Source: Peterkaempfera podocarpi
GTDB taxonomy: Bacteria > Actinomycetota > Actinomycetes > Streptomycetales > Streptomycetaceae
Direction: 5' to 3'
Assembly (NCBI RefSeq): GCF_042466665.1
Contig: NZ_CP162102.1
Span: 6,076,001 to 6,140,000 of the forward strand
Length of the DNA stretch: 64,000 bases
Part shown: positions 17,464 through 26,599 of the stretch, piece after piece
How the letters are laid out: each line of letters starts with the position of its first letter
Numbering within the stretch: position 1 is the stretch's first letter
Notes under the pieces: generated by a model
Told to the model about the DNA's origin: nothing
The model's database searches: none
What the model saw: the letters and a program-made list of their open reading frames with translations, nothing else
Made by a program: the position numbers and the translations under genes

Positions 17464-17893
17464 TCAGTCGCCGGACCATCCCCAGAAGTAGATCTCCTGT
17501 GGTGTCCCCTCGTCGCTGTACAGTACCGCGCACCGTCTGTACCAACGATCCTCGGCGAGATCCTCGATCGCTTGGATATGCTCGCGTGTGAGCTGGTTGA
17601 TGCTGGCTGCCGAGTGGGCCTCCTCGGCGGTCACCGATCGAACGGCGCACGCCTCGCGGTCATCGTCCTCGCCCTAAAACATGGAAGATGTCCAGAATGG
17701 AATGGGTCCGCGACTCCTGTAGCCACTGATCGGCGTAGAGCTCGTCCATGGTTTCTGGGCGCGGCCGACGTTGCTCTTCCGGAACCCACTCCTTCTCGTA
17801 GCCCCAGGGGTAGTCACCATCGCGGAACACACGTTCCCACAGGTCCTTCAGCGCGGCACCAAAGTCCTTTTGATACATGATGTAAGAAGCCAT
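17464..17893 (-). pseudogene. Frameshifted hypothetical gene abutting an IS5-family element
   Basis: Two adjoining minus-strand frames make one protein. The first (17660-17893) runs from MYQKDFGAALKDLWERVF to DIFHVLG. The second continues EDDDREACAVRSVTAEEAH to YFWGWSGD and stops at 17464. One extra G in a GGG run near 17677 would account for the shift. The apparent start ATG at 17893 lies inside the terminal repeat of the IS element, so the native 5' end was probably lost or replaced; an internal ATG at 17878 remains. The small acidic protein resembles immunity or housekeeping accessory proteins, but I cannot name it. Confidence 0.6.
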
Positions 17894-18001
17894 CCGTAAA
17901 CCGTGCGTGATGTATGAGTTTCCGCTGGTGAGGCATGGTTTGGGTGTTCGTGCGGCAGGGTTTTCGGTGTCGGGTTGTCGTGGTCGGGAACGGAGTGTGT
18001 G

Positions 18002-18547
18002 ATGCCGTCGCCGCTGGGGTTGCTGGAGGAGCGTAGGGAGTCCGCCCGGGCGCGGGTCGAGGGTCTGGAAACTCGGATGGCGCTTCTTGAGAAGGAGTTG
18101 GAGGAGGCCCGGGTGGTGCTGGAGCGGAGGGTCGTGGCGGTGGAGGAGTTGACGGCGGCGTTGGCTCCTGCCGAGGAGCCGGCGTCCGCCGGGGCGGCCG
18201 CGGCCGCGACTGTGCAACGGGTGCCGCCGAAGGGGGCGGTGGTCCCGCGGTGGTGTGAGGGCCTGGACCCGGCGGCGGCGCTGGCGTCGGACTACCGGCG
18301 GCTGGTGGAGGCGGTCGAGACGGCTGCTGCGGGTGGCGGCGGGTTGAGCGCGCGGGAGGTGGCCGAGGCGATGGAACCGGGCCGGAAGGTTGACATCCTC
18401 CTGCAGGAGAACCTGCGGACGAAGGCGAAGAGGCTGGTGGAGCGTGGATGGCTGGCGGTCGACGGCTCTGGGTGCCGGTTCATGCCGCGGCGGCCGTTGC
18501 CCGAGCCTGGGCCCATCCCGGCGTCGGGATCGGTGTCGGCGGGGTGA
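18002..18547 (+). CDS. Coiled-coil / winged-helix-like passenger protein of the IS5-family element
   Basis: 181 residues. Residues 5-60 (LLEERRESARARVEGLETRM, then LEKELEEARVVLERR) form a coiled coil. An Ala/Pro-rich linker follows, then a helical domain at about 110-165 (GLSAREVAEAMEPG, LRTKAKRLVERGWL) that resembles a winged helix for DNA binding. It lies inside the element's inverted repeats and its end overlaps the transposase end by 68 bases in convergent orientation. A role in regulating or assisting transposition is possible but not shown. Confidence 0.65.
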   Translation: MPSPLGLLEERRESARARVEGLETRMALLEKELEEARVVLERRVVAVEELTAALAPAEEPASAGAAAAATVQRVPPKGAVVPRWCEGLDPAAALASDYRRLVEAVETAAAGGGGLSAREVAEAMEPGRKVDILLQENLRTKAKRLVERGWLAVDGSGCRFMPRRPLPEPGPIPASGSVSAG

Positions 18548-19472
18548 GGCGTGCGGCGCGTCGGCGGGCGAGGCGTGTGCTCATGACCATGGTCATGGAC
18601 CACAGGATCATCGCTTCGGCGCTGTCGGGGCGGGTCTCGTGGTCGCGTGCGAGGCGACGTGAGCGCTTCAGCCAGGCGAACGTCCTCTCCACGACCCAGC
18701 GGCGGGGGACGACGCGGAAGCCGGACAGGTCGTCGGTGCGCTTGACGATCTCGACTGCCAGGCCGAACCTCTCCTTGGCCCAGGTGGCGAGGCCGCCGGT
18801 GTAACCACTGTCGCCCCAGAGCCTGCGCAGGCGGCGGCACGTGGTCATGAGCGCGGGGAGCATGCCGGCGGCGGTGGCGCGGTCGCCCGCGTCGGCCGGG
18901 GTGACCAGCACCGCCAGGACGAGGCCGATCGTGTCGACGACCAGGTGCCGCTTCCTCCCGTTGATCTTCTTGCCGCCGTCGTAGCCGCGGCTCGAACTCC
19001 TCACGTTGGCAGCGGCCTTGACCGACTGCGAGTCGATGACCGCGGCGGTCGGCTCCGCGTTGCGACCCTCTGCCTCGCGGACCGCGCCGCGCAGCCGGTC
19101 GTGGAACTCGGCCAGCAGGCCGGTGTCGCGCCAGCGGGTGAAGAAGGCGTGGACCCGCTTGAACGGTGGGTAGTCCGCGGGCAGTGCGGCCCATTTCACG
19201 CCGTTGTCCACCACGTACCGGACGGCGTCGAGTATCTGGCGGTGGCAGTAGCCCTCCGGCCGCCCGCCGCGGCCGTCCATCCACGCCGGCGTTGGCAGCA
19301 GGTCCCGTACCGCCGCCCACTCCGCGTCCGTCAGATCGCTCGGGTAGCGCCGAACACGTTCCCCGCCGTCGCGCGCGTTCCCGAACCGGTGTGCCAGGCA
19401 GTCACACTCCCGTGGAGCCCGGTTGCCCTCGACCCCGGCGACGGCGTAGAAATGCGGCAACAGGGCCTCCAT
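18480..19472 (-). CDS. IS5-family transposase
   Basis: About 330 residues. The N-terminal insertion-element domain reads RYPSDLTDAEWAAVRDLLP, with KWAALPADYPPFKRVHAFF. The DDE catalytic domain has VIDSQSVKAA (first Asp), LWGDSGYTG (second Asp) and VVERTFAWLKRSRRL (Glu). The frame looks intact. The start is uncertain: ATG 19472 or a TTG at 19493 directly after GGAGG. The C-terminal 40 residues are Pro/Ala-rich and overlap the passenger gene. Confidence 0.85.
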   Translation of the reverse strand: MEALLPHFYAVAGVEGNRAPRECDCLAHRFGNARDGGERVRRYPSDLTDAEWAAVRDLLPTPAWMDGRGGRPEGYCHRQILDAVRYVVDNGVKWAALPADYPPFKRVHAFFTRWRDTGLLAEFHDRLRGAVREAEGRNAEPTAAVIDSQSVKAAANVRSSSRGYDGGKKINGRKRHLVVDTIGLVLAVLVTPADAGDRATAAGMLPALMTTCRRLRRLWGDSGYTGGLATWAKERFGLAVEIVKRTDDLSGFRVVPRRWVVERTFAWLKRSRRLARDHETRPDSAEAMILWSMTMVMSTRLARRRAARLTPPTPIPTPGWAQARATAAAA

Positions 19473-19619
19473 GCGACTTTTGGGTCTCGACAACCTCCAA
19501 GTTGCGCAGGGGCCCTGTCTTCATGCCATGGCCAAGACGGGATCACCCGAACCGGGAATCAAGGGCGAACACACGTCCAACCCCCAAGCCTCGGTCACGG
19601 TTTGCGGATCGCTTCTTAG

Positions 19620-21288
19620 CCTCGATCTTGCGTGAGGGTTCGTCAGCTTGATGACGAGCCCTTTCGTGCTGTTTCGAGTGGGTGTTTCTGTGCGGGGGCA
19701 TGGTGTGGGCCCGACTGTCGCGTCGGGTGGACGTCGGGTTCCACGGCTCCGAGGGGGGATTGCTCGTCGGGACTGGTCGTTGTGGGTGGTCAGCCTGGGT
19801 TCGGCAGGGACTGGAGCCGATCGACGGCGCTGGTGATCACGTCGGTCCAGGGCCAGTGGCGGGCCAGGCGTAGGTAGGTGCGGCGGCCGGTGGTGACGAG
19901 CTGGGCGGCGGCAGAGAACAGCCGCAGTCGCAGGCGCTTGGGCTCCCAGCGGCGGGAGGCGCCGGTCAGGGCGAGCATCGGCATCCAGGCCAGCAGCTCG
20001 AGCGCGAGCTGGACGATCTCCAGCCAGATCCGGTTCTGTGCCATCGCGTGCAGGGGAAGGTTGCGCAGGCCGGTGTCGCGGGCGGCGCGGATGCGGTCCT
20101 CGGCTCGTGCCCGCTGGCGGTGCCGCAGCTCCAGGGCGGCGATCGGCGCGTCGGGGGTGTTGGTGGCAAAGCAGGTCAGGCGCATGCCGTCGGCGTCGGT
20201 GAACCGCAGCTGGGCGCCGGGGTGCGGGCGTTCCTTGCGCACGATCAGCCGCATTCCCTTCGGCCAGCCGCCCAGCACGTCACCGGCCAGCTCGGCCACC
20301 CACGCCCCGTCGCGGATCTCGCCGCCAGGTTCGACGGCCGGCGTCCAGGCGGACTCCGGGATCTGGAGGACTGCGGCGTGGATGGCGTCGGTGATGGTCA
20401 TCCCCACCGAGTACGACAGCCACCGTCCGCGCGCGGTCAGCCAGTCGAGGAAGGCGTGAGTGCCGCCCGCGGAGTCGGTTCGGACCAGGGTCCGCCGACC
20501 GCGCCGGAACCTCTTCGGCAGCTGGGCCAGCGCCAAGCGGGTTGCCTGGATGTAGTCGGTGGCGGTGTTGCTGCCCGCTTTGCCTGGCCGCAGCAGGCCG
20601 GCGACCGGCTCCCCGCCCCCGGCCGCACCGTGATCGACGAACGCCACGAGCGGATGATGCCCATAGGTCTTCTTCCAGGTCCGGGTGGCGTCCTGCTTGT
20701 CGGAGTGGGCCAGCACCAGCACCCCGTCGATGTCCACGATCACCTGCCCGCCGGCGTGCGGGGCATCGGACCCGGCCACCTGCCAGACCTGCTGGCGGGC
20801 TTCGGCCCGAGCGGCGCGGATCGCTGCCAGGGCCCGAGGCCCGGCTGCGGCGAGGGCGTCGACCAGGCGCGAGACGGTCGGGTCGGAGGCCACCAGCCCG
20901 AACACCTGCGGCTCGGCCCGCAGCATTGCTATATCGGCCAGGCAGTCCCCGCTCAGGGCCGTGGCCAGTGCCAGGTCCAGCAGGATCTTGCCCGGGTCGT
21001 GCACCGCCCGCGGCTTGCGCCACGGCGCAAGTGCTGCCGACAGCGACGCGTCCAGGCCGCTCTTGCGGGCGGTCTCCACCAGCAGGACCGCCCCGGCCTG
21101 CGAGACCACCGAGCGACCGTTGCCCTGAACACGGACAGGCGGGTACGACCCGCTACGCTTCTTCACCTGGAGAGTGCAGCTTTCCTGAGGACGACAAGGA
21201 CCCTAGACAAGCCCTATCGTCCCAGGTCAGAGGCACTCTCCGCCTTTTTGATCAGTCTCTGGACAAGCTCGCTCGTGAAAGCGCGAGG
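19620..21288 (-). mobile_element. IS1380-family insertion sequence, left copy
   Basis: 1669 bp. Ends are CCTCGATCTTGC at 19620 and, inverted, CCTCGCGCTTTC at 21288. The right flank is CTAG (21289-21292) and the left flank TTAG, where the neighbouring IS5-family element abuts. It is almost identical to the copy at 26600-28268 but in opposite orientation; only a handful of base differences are seen. Confidence 0.85.
19790..21166 (-). CDS. IS1380-family transposase, left copy
   Basis: 458 residues, intact frame. DDE-type catalytic region with VIVDIDGVLVLAHSDKQDA, LVRTDSAGGTHAFLDWL and a C-terminal EDRIRAARDTGLRNLP helix, as in IS1380-group transposases. It differs from the right copy by one residue near the N-terminus (VRVQG against VRVEG). 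Confidence 0.9.
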   Translation of the reverse strand: MKKRSGSYPPVRVQGNGRSVVSQAGAVLLVETARKSGLDASLSAALAPWRKPRAVHDPGKILLDLALATALSGDCLADIAMLRAEPQVFGLVASDPTVSRLVDALAAAGPRALAAIRAARAEARQQVWQVAGSDAPHAGGQVIVDIDGVLVLAHSDKQDATRTWKKTYGHHPLVAFVDHGAAGGGEPVAGLLRPGKAGSNTATDYIQATRLALAQLPKRFRRGRRTLVRTDSAGGTHAFLDWLTARGRWLSYSVGMTITDAIHAAVLQIPESAWTPAVEPGGEIRDGAWVAELAGDVLGGWPKGMRLIVRKERPHPGAQLRFTDADGMRLTCFATNTPDAPIAALELRHRQRARAEDRIRAARDTGLRNLPLHAMAQNRIWLEIVQLALELLAWMPMLALTGASRRWEPKRLRLRLFSAAAQLVTTGRRTYLRLARHWPWTDVITSAVDRLQSLPNPG

Positions 21289-21292
21289 CTAG

Positions 21293-22025
21293 TGGTGCGG
21301 GCATCGCCGCAGCTACTGCTTGTTTCGGCGGCCGCCGAGGCTAGCGTTCCGGTCCGACAGTCGGGACATGAGCGTCCGGGCCAGCCGCAGGCCACATGGG
21401 GTGGCAGCGCGCCGAAGGCAGGTGATCCGTAGCAACTCCCACGCGACCGCGGCATGCCCCTGTCTTGACGCTGCCTCGTCATCAGGATGGTTCGCGGGCG
21501 GGTGACCGAGCACTCGGAGCCGCTGCTGTCGCCCTGTATCCCTGTGCTGGAAGATCCGTTCGAGGGATAGGGGCCCGAGGCGCTCAGACCTGCTGCAGGG
21601 GGACGACGTCGGTGCTCGGTTTGCGGAATGGTCGGGCGGGCGGCTTCCGGCGTGGCCAGCAGGGCGACGATGGCGCCCAGGATCGACTTCCGCGAGGAGC
21701 ATCGTGGTCAGGAGGAGGGACACGCGTCTACGCGGTTGGGAGGTGGTGACAGTTGCCGAGGTGCACTGCCGATTCGGAGTGCCCCCCGGTAGCGCCGCGA
21801 ACGTCTCCTGTCCGGTTCCCGGTACGACCGTGTTGGTGCCTGTGGCCAAGGCAGGCGGGTGGGCGGAGGTTCAGCCAGGCGTCCGATTCGCGGGAGCGGA
21901 TCGTGCTTGGTCTCCGGGCGGGAACATCGTTGGGAGCGCCGCCCCGACCTCCACGACGCCTTCGTCTCCCTTGCCTGCGCGCTCATCTGCTGGCGACGGC
22001 TCAAGAAGGCCACCGCATGCTCGCG
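21293..22025. other. Degraded DNA, no supported gene
   Basis: All six frames give short or compositionally odd products. A minus-strand stretch near 21360-21480 (HAAVAWELLRITCLRRAA) looks like a fragment of a lost gene. Nothing can be named. Confidence 0.35.
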
Positions 22026-22793
22026 CTACGGGCTCTCCGCCTGGAACGCTGCGACCTGGTGCGGTACTGAGAAGTCTGAAGCGCAGTCCGGACACGTCGT
22101 GCAGCCGAACAGACGGGGCAGATGCGCTGCGACCGCTGACTGTCCTGCCCTAACGGCCATACGATGCAATCGGCCTACCATCGGCGGCAGGTCCGCGGGG
22201 GCAGTCGGGCGGACCCCGGTGAGGATGGGCCCCTGACGGCTGACAACCCGAAAGCCCGCGTTCGGGTCCCGACGGCGAGTGCCTGCGGGCCTGCGGGAGA
22301 GGTCGATCTCCAGGCTCAGCCCACAGGAGGGGCACAGGACGTCGTGCCTCACCCGGCGCAGGCTGTTCCTCCACACAGGTACCCCCTCGAACGCCAGAAT
22401 GTGCTCCAACCAGTACAGATAGTCGTCTTCATCGCCCTCGAAGGGCAATGCCGTCGTGAGGTCCAGGGTCAGCTGATGCAGCTCGTGGATTGCGGTCGGA
22501 TAGCGCGCCTGGAGGTAACCGGGCTCGTGAAGCTGCTGCTCCTCGACGACGATCCGGCCGGCCAACGCCAGGGCCTGCCAGCAACCTCCCGGTTTGCGAC
22601 CGGTAGCGATGTCCGTCAGAGCAGGGAGGGCAGCAAAGCTGGCTGCATACACCGTCCCCTGGTGGTAGAGAGAAGCCCAGAGGTCCTCCCACGCAACGTC
22701 AGCCGCGTCGGGATCACCGATCTCATCAAAGAGCCCGGGTAGGTCGGACGCGGATCCATAGGCGTGATTCAGGGCGGACCAGTCCAGTGTCAT
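22026..22793 (-). CDS. HEAT-like immunity-type protein with two zinc-knuckle pairs
   Basis: About 255 residues. The N-terminal half (LNHAYGSASDLPGLFDEI, then LYHQGTVYAASFAALPALTD) matches the HEAT-like helical repeats of a Streptomyces family often seen as polymorphic-toxin immunity proteins. The C-terminal half adds CPSCG and CTTCPDC, two Cys pairs that could bind zinc. ATG 22793 is used; ATG 22805 is also possible. No toxin gene is adjacent, so it may be an orphan immunity gene. It lies inside the segment bounded by the two inverted IS1380-family copies. Confidence 0.65.
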   Translation of the reverse strand: MTLDWSALNHAYGSASDLPGLFDEIGDPDAADVAWEDLWASLYHQGTVYAASFAALPALTDIATGRKPGGCWQALALAGRIVVEEQQLHEPGYLQARYPTAIHELHQLTLDLTTALPFEGDEDDYLYWLEHILAFEGVPVWRNSLRRVRHDVLCPSCGLSLEIDLSRRPAGTRRRDPNAGFRVVSRQGPILTGVRPTAPADLPPMVGRLHRMAVRAGQSAVAAHLPRLFGCTTCPDCASDFSVPHQVAAFQAESP

Positions 22794-22805
22794 GCCTGCG
22801 ATCAT

Positions 22806-23254
22806 CCCAGCCGCATCCAATTGGCACCCCGCGCTCCGCCAGGCCCGGCAACGAGATCGCGGTGCGGGTTCATAGCGGGGCTGCCTTTTGGGGCGTGGGG
22901 CCGGCTTGATGGAGTCCGTGGCAGTTCGGCTGCTCCAGGAAGACCTTCGCTTCGCTCCCGGCGGCGCCTGCGCAGTAGCACTCGCCCTGGCCCTGCTCGC
23001 CCGCGGCGACCCGGTTGCCCTCACAGTTGGTTGGGCTCCGCAATGGCGTAACTGCCAGGTGCCTGAGTTGACCGATTGATCCGTGTAGCCAGAAAAATGG
23101 CTGTGTCATCGGGGCTGGTCAGGGGTGTACAGTCCGTGCCCGGCGTGTCATCGGCCTTGCCCAATGCATGCGCCTCTGACGCTTTGTCACCCACTTCTCG
23201 GGCCCGCGTCACGCTGTGGGCTTGAGCCCGGGCCTGAAAGGGGCCTGCCACCAA
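22806..23254. other. Region without a confident gene
   Basis: Short frames on both strands (22870-23109 minus, 22908-23079 plus) have no ribosome binding site or family resemblance. The leader of the secreted PA14 protein begins at its right end. Confidence 0.3.
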
Positions 23255-25012
23255 GTGAAGACTGGTACCCGGTTCCGATCCGCGTGCATCGCGGTCGTCG
23301 TCGCAGCAGTGGGGGGTTTGCTCACCGCCACTCCCGCCTCGGCCACGGTCACCTGCACATCCCCGGTGTTCAAGCGCGAGTTCTTCGCCAACACCACGCT
23401 CTCCGGCAAGCCGAAGAAGACCGACTGCGATGCGGCGATCAACCAATCCTGGGGCACGGGCGCTCCTGCCTCCGGGCTGCCGTACAACTACTTCTCCGTC
23501 CGCTGGACGGTCACCCGTGACTTCGGATCGGGCGGGCCCTTCACCCTCGCCGCCGAAACGCGGGACGGCATACGCGTGTACATCGACGGCGTCCGCAAGA
23601 TCAACGTCTGGAAGAACGTCTCCACGACCCAGAAGAAGTCCGTCAACGTCACCATCCCTTCCGGCAAGCACACCCTGCGCATCGACTACGTCAACTGGAC
23701 CGGCTCGGCCAACGTCAAGTTCAGCTACGCGCCCCGCACATCGGCCACCGTCGACAAGGTCAAGCCGCTCGCCCCCACGGGGGCCACTGCCGCCTACAGC
23801 GCCAGCACGATGAAGGCGACCATCAAGTGGGCCAAACGCCCGGAGATGGACCTGGCCGGCTACCGCGTGTACCGCCGCCCAGCAGGCTCCAGCACCTGGA
23901 CACACATCGCGACCACCACCGCGATCAGCTACACCGACGCCCCGCCTGCCACAGGCCAGACCTTCTACTACGAGATCCGCGCGTACGACAAGGCCGGCAA
24001 CACCTCCGCCGGAAGCGCCGACCGAGGCGTCACCACCCTTGACAAGACCCCGCCCCCCCGTGTCGCACCGCCGACCGTCACCATGGGAACCGACCGCACT
24101 CGGGAAAGCTACATCGTCAGCTGGAAACCCGTCACCGGAGCCGTCCGCTACCGGGTGCGCCGCCACCTGGCGGGGGAAAGCTGGTATGACCCGTGGCCCG
24201 TGGTTGCGACCACCACGGGCACCTCGATCACCAATTACGTGCCAGGCACGGGTGGCTCCGTTTTCTATCGCATCGAGGCCTACGACGCTGCCGGAAACTT
24301 CACACCCGCACAGGCCGGCGACGAGGGCTACGTCAACGCCTTCTGGGGAGCCCGGGCAACCGATGTCACCGTCTCCTACCAGGGTGACAACAACGCACTC
24401 CTGCAATGGACACTGCCCCAGGACACCTTCGCTATCCGATGGGACGAAGTTCGCCTTCTGCGCAGCGTCGGCACCCCATCGACGGAGGAGACAACACCAC
24501 CGCAGTACTGCAGCCAGTTCTCGTACGTCGAAGATGGCGACCTACTTCGGTTCCGCTGCATCGCCGAGGTGACTCCAGGCGAGACCAACTTCTTCGCGGT
24601 GGAGCCGTACTTCTCCGAAACCTACCGCGCGATTCCCAGCGCCGTCGTTTCCGTCGCCGCTCCTGCCGCCCCGGCCCCTGCCACCAACTTCGCCGGTGCC
24701 ATTGACGGGTACGGAGTCGACTTCAGCTGGACTGCAAGCCCGTCCGATGACGTCGACCACTACGAGCTGCACAGCGGCTTCTGGCACGCGCCGGGAGGCT
24801 ACGCCACGCAGCCGACCGCCTCGATCGACGACGAGGGCACGTTCTACACCCTCATGAGCGTCGACGTTCCCGGTGACGCCACCAGCGCCAGGTGGCCGTA
24901 CCTACTCACACAACAGGAGGACTTCGCGCTCGTCGCCGTCTCAAAGGACGGCACCAAGCTATCGGTCGACCAGTCGCCACGGACAAGGATGTCGCCACCG
25001 ACCGCTGGCTAG
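23255..25012 (+). CDS. Secreted protein with PA14-like and fibronectin type III domains
   Basis: About 585 residues from GTG 23255, chosen because KTGTRFRSA is the basic start of a Sec signal peptide (hydrophobic CIAVVVAAVGGLL, cleavage after ATPASA). Residues 35-160 resemble a PA14 domain (FKREFFANTTLSGKP, ETRDGIRVYIDGV, KHTLRIDYVNWTG). Two fibronectin type III domains follow at about 180-270 and 280-375 (YRVYRRPAGSSTWTHI, YEIRAYDKAGN). The last 200 residues are beta-rich, less clear, and end within the same fold type. An extracellular carbohydrate- or surface-binding protein is likely; no catalytic motif is seen. Confidence 0.75.
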   Translation: MKTGTRFRSACIAVVVAAVGGLLTATPASATVTCTSPVFKREFFANTTLSGKPKKTDCDAAINQSWGTGAPASGLPYNYFSVRWTVTRDFGSGGPFTLAAETRDGIRVYIDGVRKINVWKNVSTTQKKSVNVTIPSGKHTLRIDYVNWTGSANVKFSYAPRTSATVDKVKPLAPTGATAAYSASTMKATIKWAKRPEMDLAGYRVYRRPAGSSTWTHIATTTAISYTDAPPATGQTFYYEIRAYDKAGNTSAGSADRGVTTLDKTPPPRVAPPTVTMGTDRTRESYIVSWKPVTGAVRYRVRRHLAGESWYDPWPVVATTTGTSITNYVPGTGGSVFYRIEAYDAAGNFTPAQAGDEGYVNAFWGARATDVTVSYQGDNNALLQWTLPQDTFAIRWDEVRLLRSVGTPSTEETTPPQYCSQFSYVEDGDLLRFRCIAEVTPGETNFFAVEPYFSETYRAIPSAVVSVAAPAAPAPATNFAGAIDGYGVDFSWTASPSDDVDHYELHSGFWHAPGGYATQPTASIDDEGTFYTLMSVDVPGDATSARWPYLLTQQEDFALVAVSKDGTKLSVDQSPRTRMSPPTAG

Positions 25013-25207
25013 CACTCCAGCAGGTCTTCGACGTTTTGCCTGCTCAGAGGCTGTGTGGCGTGAGTAATAGGACGCGGCACGAAAAGCGCCACAAGAAGCA
25101 GTGGAAGAGATATGGAGCAATGTTCGGGTATCTGTACTTCAAGGCTGGAATCAATCCCGCCATACCAGGTGGGAGATTGAGGCCAACCTCAAGGAAGGAC
25201 ATTACCC

Positions 25208-25735
25208 TTGCTGAGAGGGTTGTGGTACCGACTGTGTGGGGGCCTTGCACTCCTGGGGTCGGCCGGATGCCTCGCTCCGTCAGACCCCGTCCCCTCCGCA
25301 TTCGGAATTCGAGTGTCAGGATCCTCGGCGACGGTCAAGGTTCCTCTCTGTCCGCAAGATCTCCTCGCGGTCATAACTGTTCGGGATGCTAATCCGAACG
25401 TCGCCGATCCAAAAGTATACTGGCGCGCTCGAGTTCCACACGGAACAGCAGGAAGTCGTGGGATGCTTGAAATATGGAGAAAAGGGGGATGGGCAACGCG
25501 CGACTTCTCGGGAAATGACGTCCGTGTAAGTCCGGTGAAACTACCTGCTCAACTGGACCTCAGCTATACAGCGGCGGACGGAAGCGGTACCGGCGACCTA
25601 CTCGACCTGGCCGCAGCCTCTCAAGCTCGTCTGAAGCCAGGCCAGTACTGGACATGGAAAGGCATCATGACCGAACAACAGATCGATGCCCAGGAGGGGT
25701 GCGCGCCCGCATCGCCGGTCATCTCGATGAAGTGA
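25208..25735 (+). CDS. Putative lipoprotein of low GC content
   Basis: 175 residues from a TTG at 25208, supported by AAGGAAGGA eight bases upstream. The N-terminus is a lipoprotein signal (LRGLWYRLCGGLALLGSAGC) with the lipid-modified Cys in GSAGC. The mature part is about 155 residues and beta-rich (VYWRARVPHG, PGQYWTWKGIM) with no recognised family. The stretch 25050-25560 has clearly more A and T than its neighbours, pointing to recent acquisition. A strong terminator follows at 25765. Confidence 0.6.
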   Translation: MLRGLWYRLCGGLALLGSAGCLAPSDPVPSAFGIRVSGSSATVKVPLCPQDLLAVITVRDANPNVADPKVYWRARVPHGTAGSRGMLEIWRKGGWATRDFSGNDVRVSPVKLPAQLDLSYTAADGSGTGDLLDLAAASQARLKPGQYWTWKGIMTEQQIDAQEGCAPASPVISMK

Positions 25736-25764
25736 CGCCGCTGCTCCAGCCCCGATCCTGCGTG

Positions 25765-25795
25765 ACGGCCCGCCGGTCCTTCCGGCGGGCCGTTT
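25765..25795 (+). terminator. Intrinsic terminator after the lipoprotein gene
   Basis: A 12-bp perfect stem (ACGGCCCGCCGG with its complement) and 5-nt loop followed by TTT, 30 bases after the stop codon. Confidence 0.8.
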
Positions 25796-26498
25796 CAGCG
25801 GTTCAGGGGGACGGTCCCGCGAGTGAAGGGCTGGCTGCGCTTGGTCGGGCAGGTGGTAGCCGTCTGGACGGCGAAGCCCTTGTCGACAGGGCTGAGCTGG
25901 TGCGGGCGGCCTTCCGTCCGGCGAGGCTCCAAGCGAGCAATCCCGATGTCGATGAACCGGTGGACCACATCACGGGCGCTGCCCTCGTCGGCCTACACCG
26001 GCTTCGTGATCACCGGCCTACGGCTTCCGCCGGCCGAGCCCAGCAGCGCCATCGCGCGTCGGCACCGCACCGCATTCCCCCTCGCGCTGGCGGCAGGACC
26101 CCTGCAAGTCTTCCGTTGGAGGGCCGGGCTGAGGGTCACGCCCCGTGTTGGCGGGGAAGACGCCACCTACAGGTTGTCGCCGAGTCCTCCCTGCGGACCA
26201 CCCTCGCACTGGCGGGGAAGTCGAGCGCCGCAGCGTCAGCGGCTGAGAGGCCCTGCCCACGTTGAGAGCGTCAGGGTTCCGTCGACCCCAAAACATCAGC
26301 GGTGCTCACGAGTTTGTTGGAGCGTTGTGTCCTCGACCAAGTCGTCTGTCTCGGCTCGGGAGGCCGCCTGTAGCCGTTCCCGCGGCAACCCATGGGAACG
26401 TCATCGGCCCCCTGATCATGCTCGACCCCAGACCGGACAGGACACCGCCCAAAGCCGCTCCACCGCCCGCGCGGTAGTCTCCGCGCAGGAGGGGTGCC
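25796..26498. other. Non-coding or degraded region with scar-like sequence
   Basis: No convincing gene. AAACATCAGCGGTGCTCAC at 26293-26311 recurs at 30653-30671, and ATGGGAACG at 26392-26400 matches the paired 9-mers near the other scars, so this looks like a degraded arm of an att-like site. Confidence 0.4.
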
Positions 26499-26595
26499 AT
26501 GTCGGCGTGGATCATGTTGGGTTCCGGATGCTTTCTCGTGGTCATGGGAGTGCTGACCCTGAAGGGTCGGGGGATAGTGGGGTATGCGGGGCCGC
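26499..26595 (+). pseudogene. Small ORF cut by the right IS1380-family copy
   Basis: ATG 26499 follows AGGAGGGG with good spacing and opens MSAWIMLGSGCFLVVMGVLT, a single hydrophobic segment. The frame runs into the element after about 33 codons. The continuation beyond the element (28273 onward) gives no recognisable partner. It is probably the start of a small membrane protein that was interrupted. Confidence 0.4.
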
Positions 26596-26599
26596 CTAG

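Larger units (their letters stand above)
17885..19616 (-). mobile_element. IS5-family insertion sequence with passenger gene
   Basis: About 1.73 kb. The terminal inverted repeats are imperfect: AGAAGCCATCCGTAAACCGT at the left and AGAAGCGATCCGCAAACCGT (complement) at the right. Both ends are bordered by TA (17883-17884, 19617-19618), consistent with a TA target duplication. It carries a DDE transposase on the minus strand and a convergent passenger gene on the plus strand. Its right end touches the left IS1380-family copy almost directly. Confidence 0.75.

Noticed and set aside
26080..26230. Recurring CTGGCGGGGAAG-like segments suggesting a CRISPR array
   Set aside because: Only two or three short, unequal matches at irregular distances, and no cas genes.
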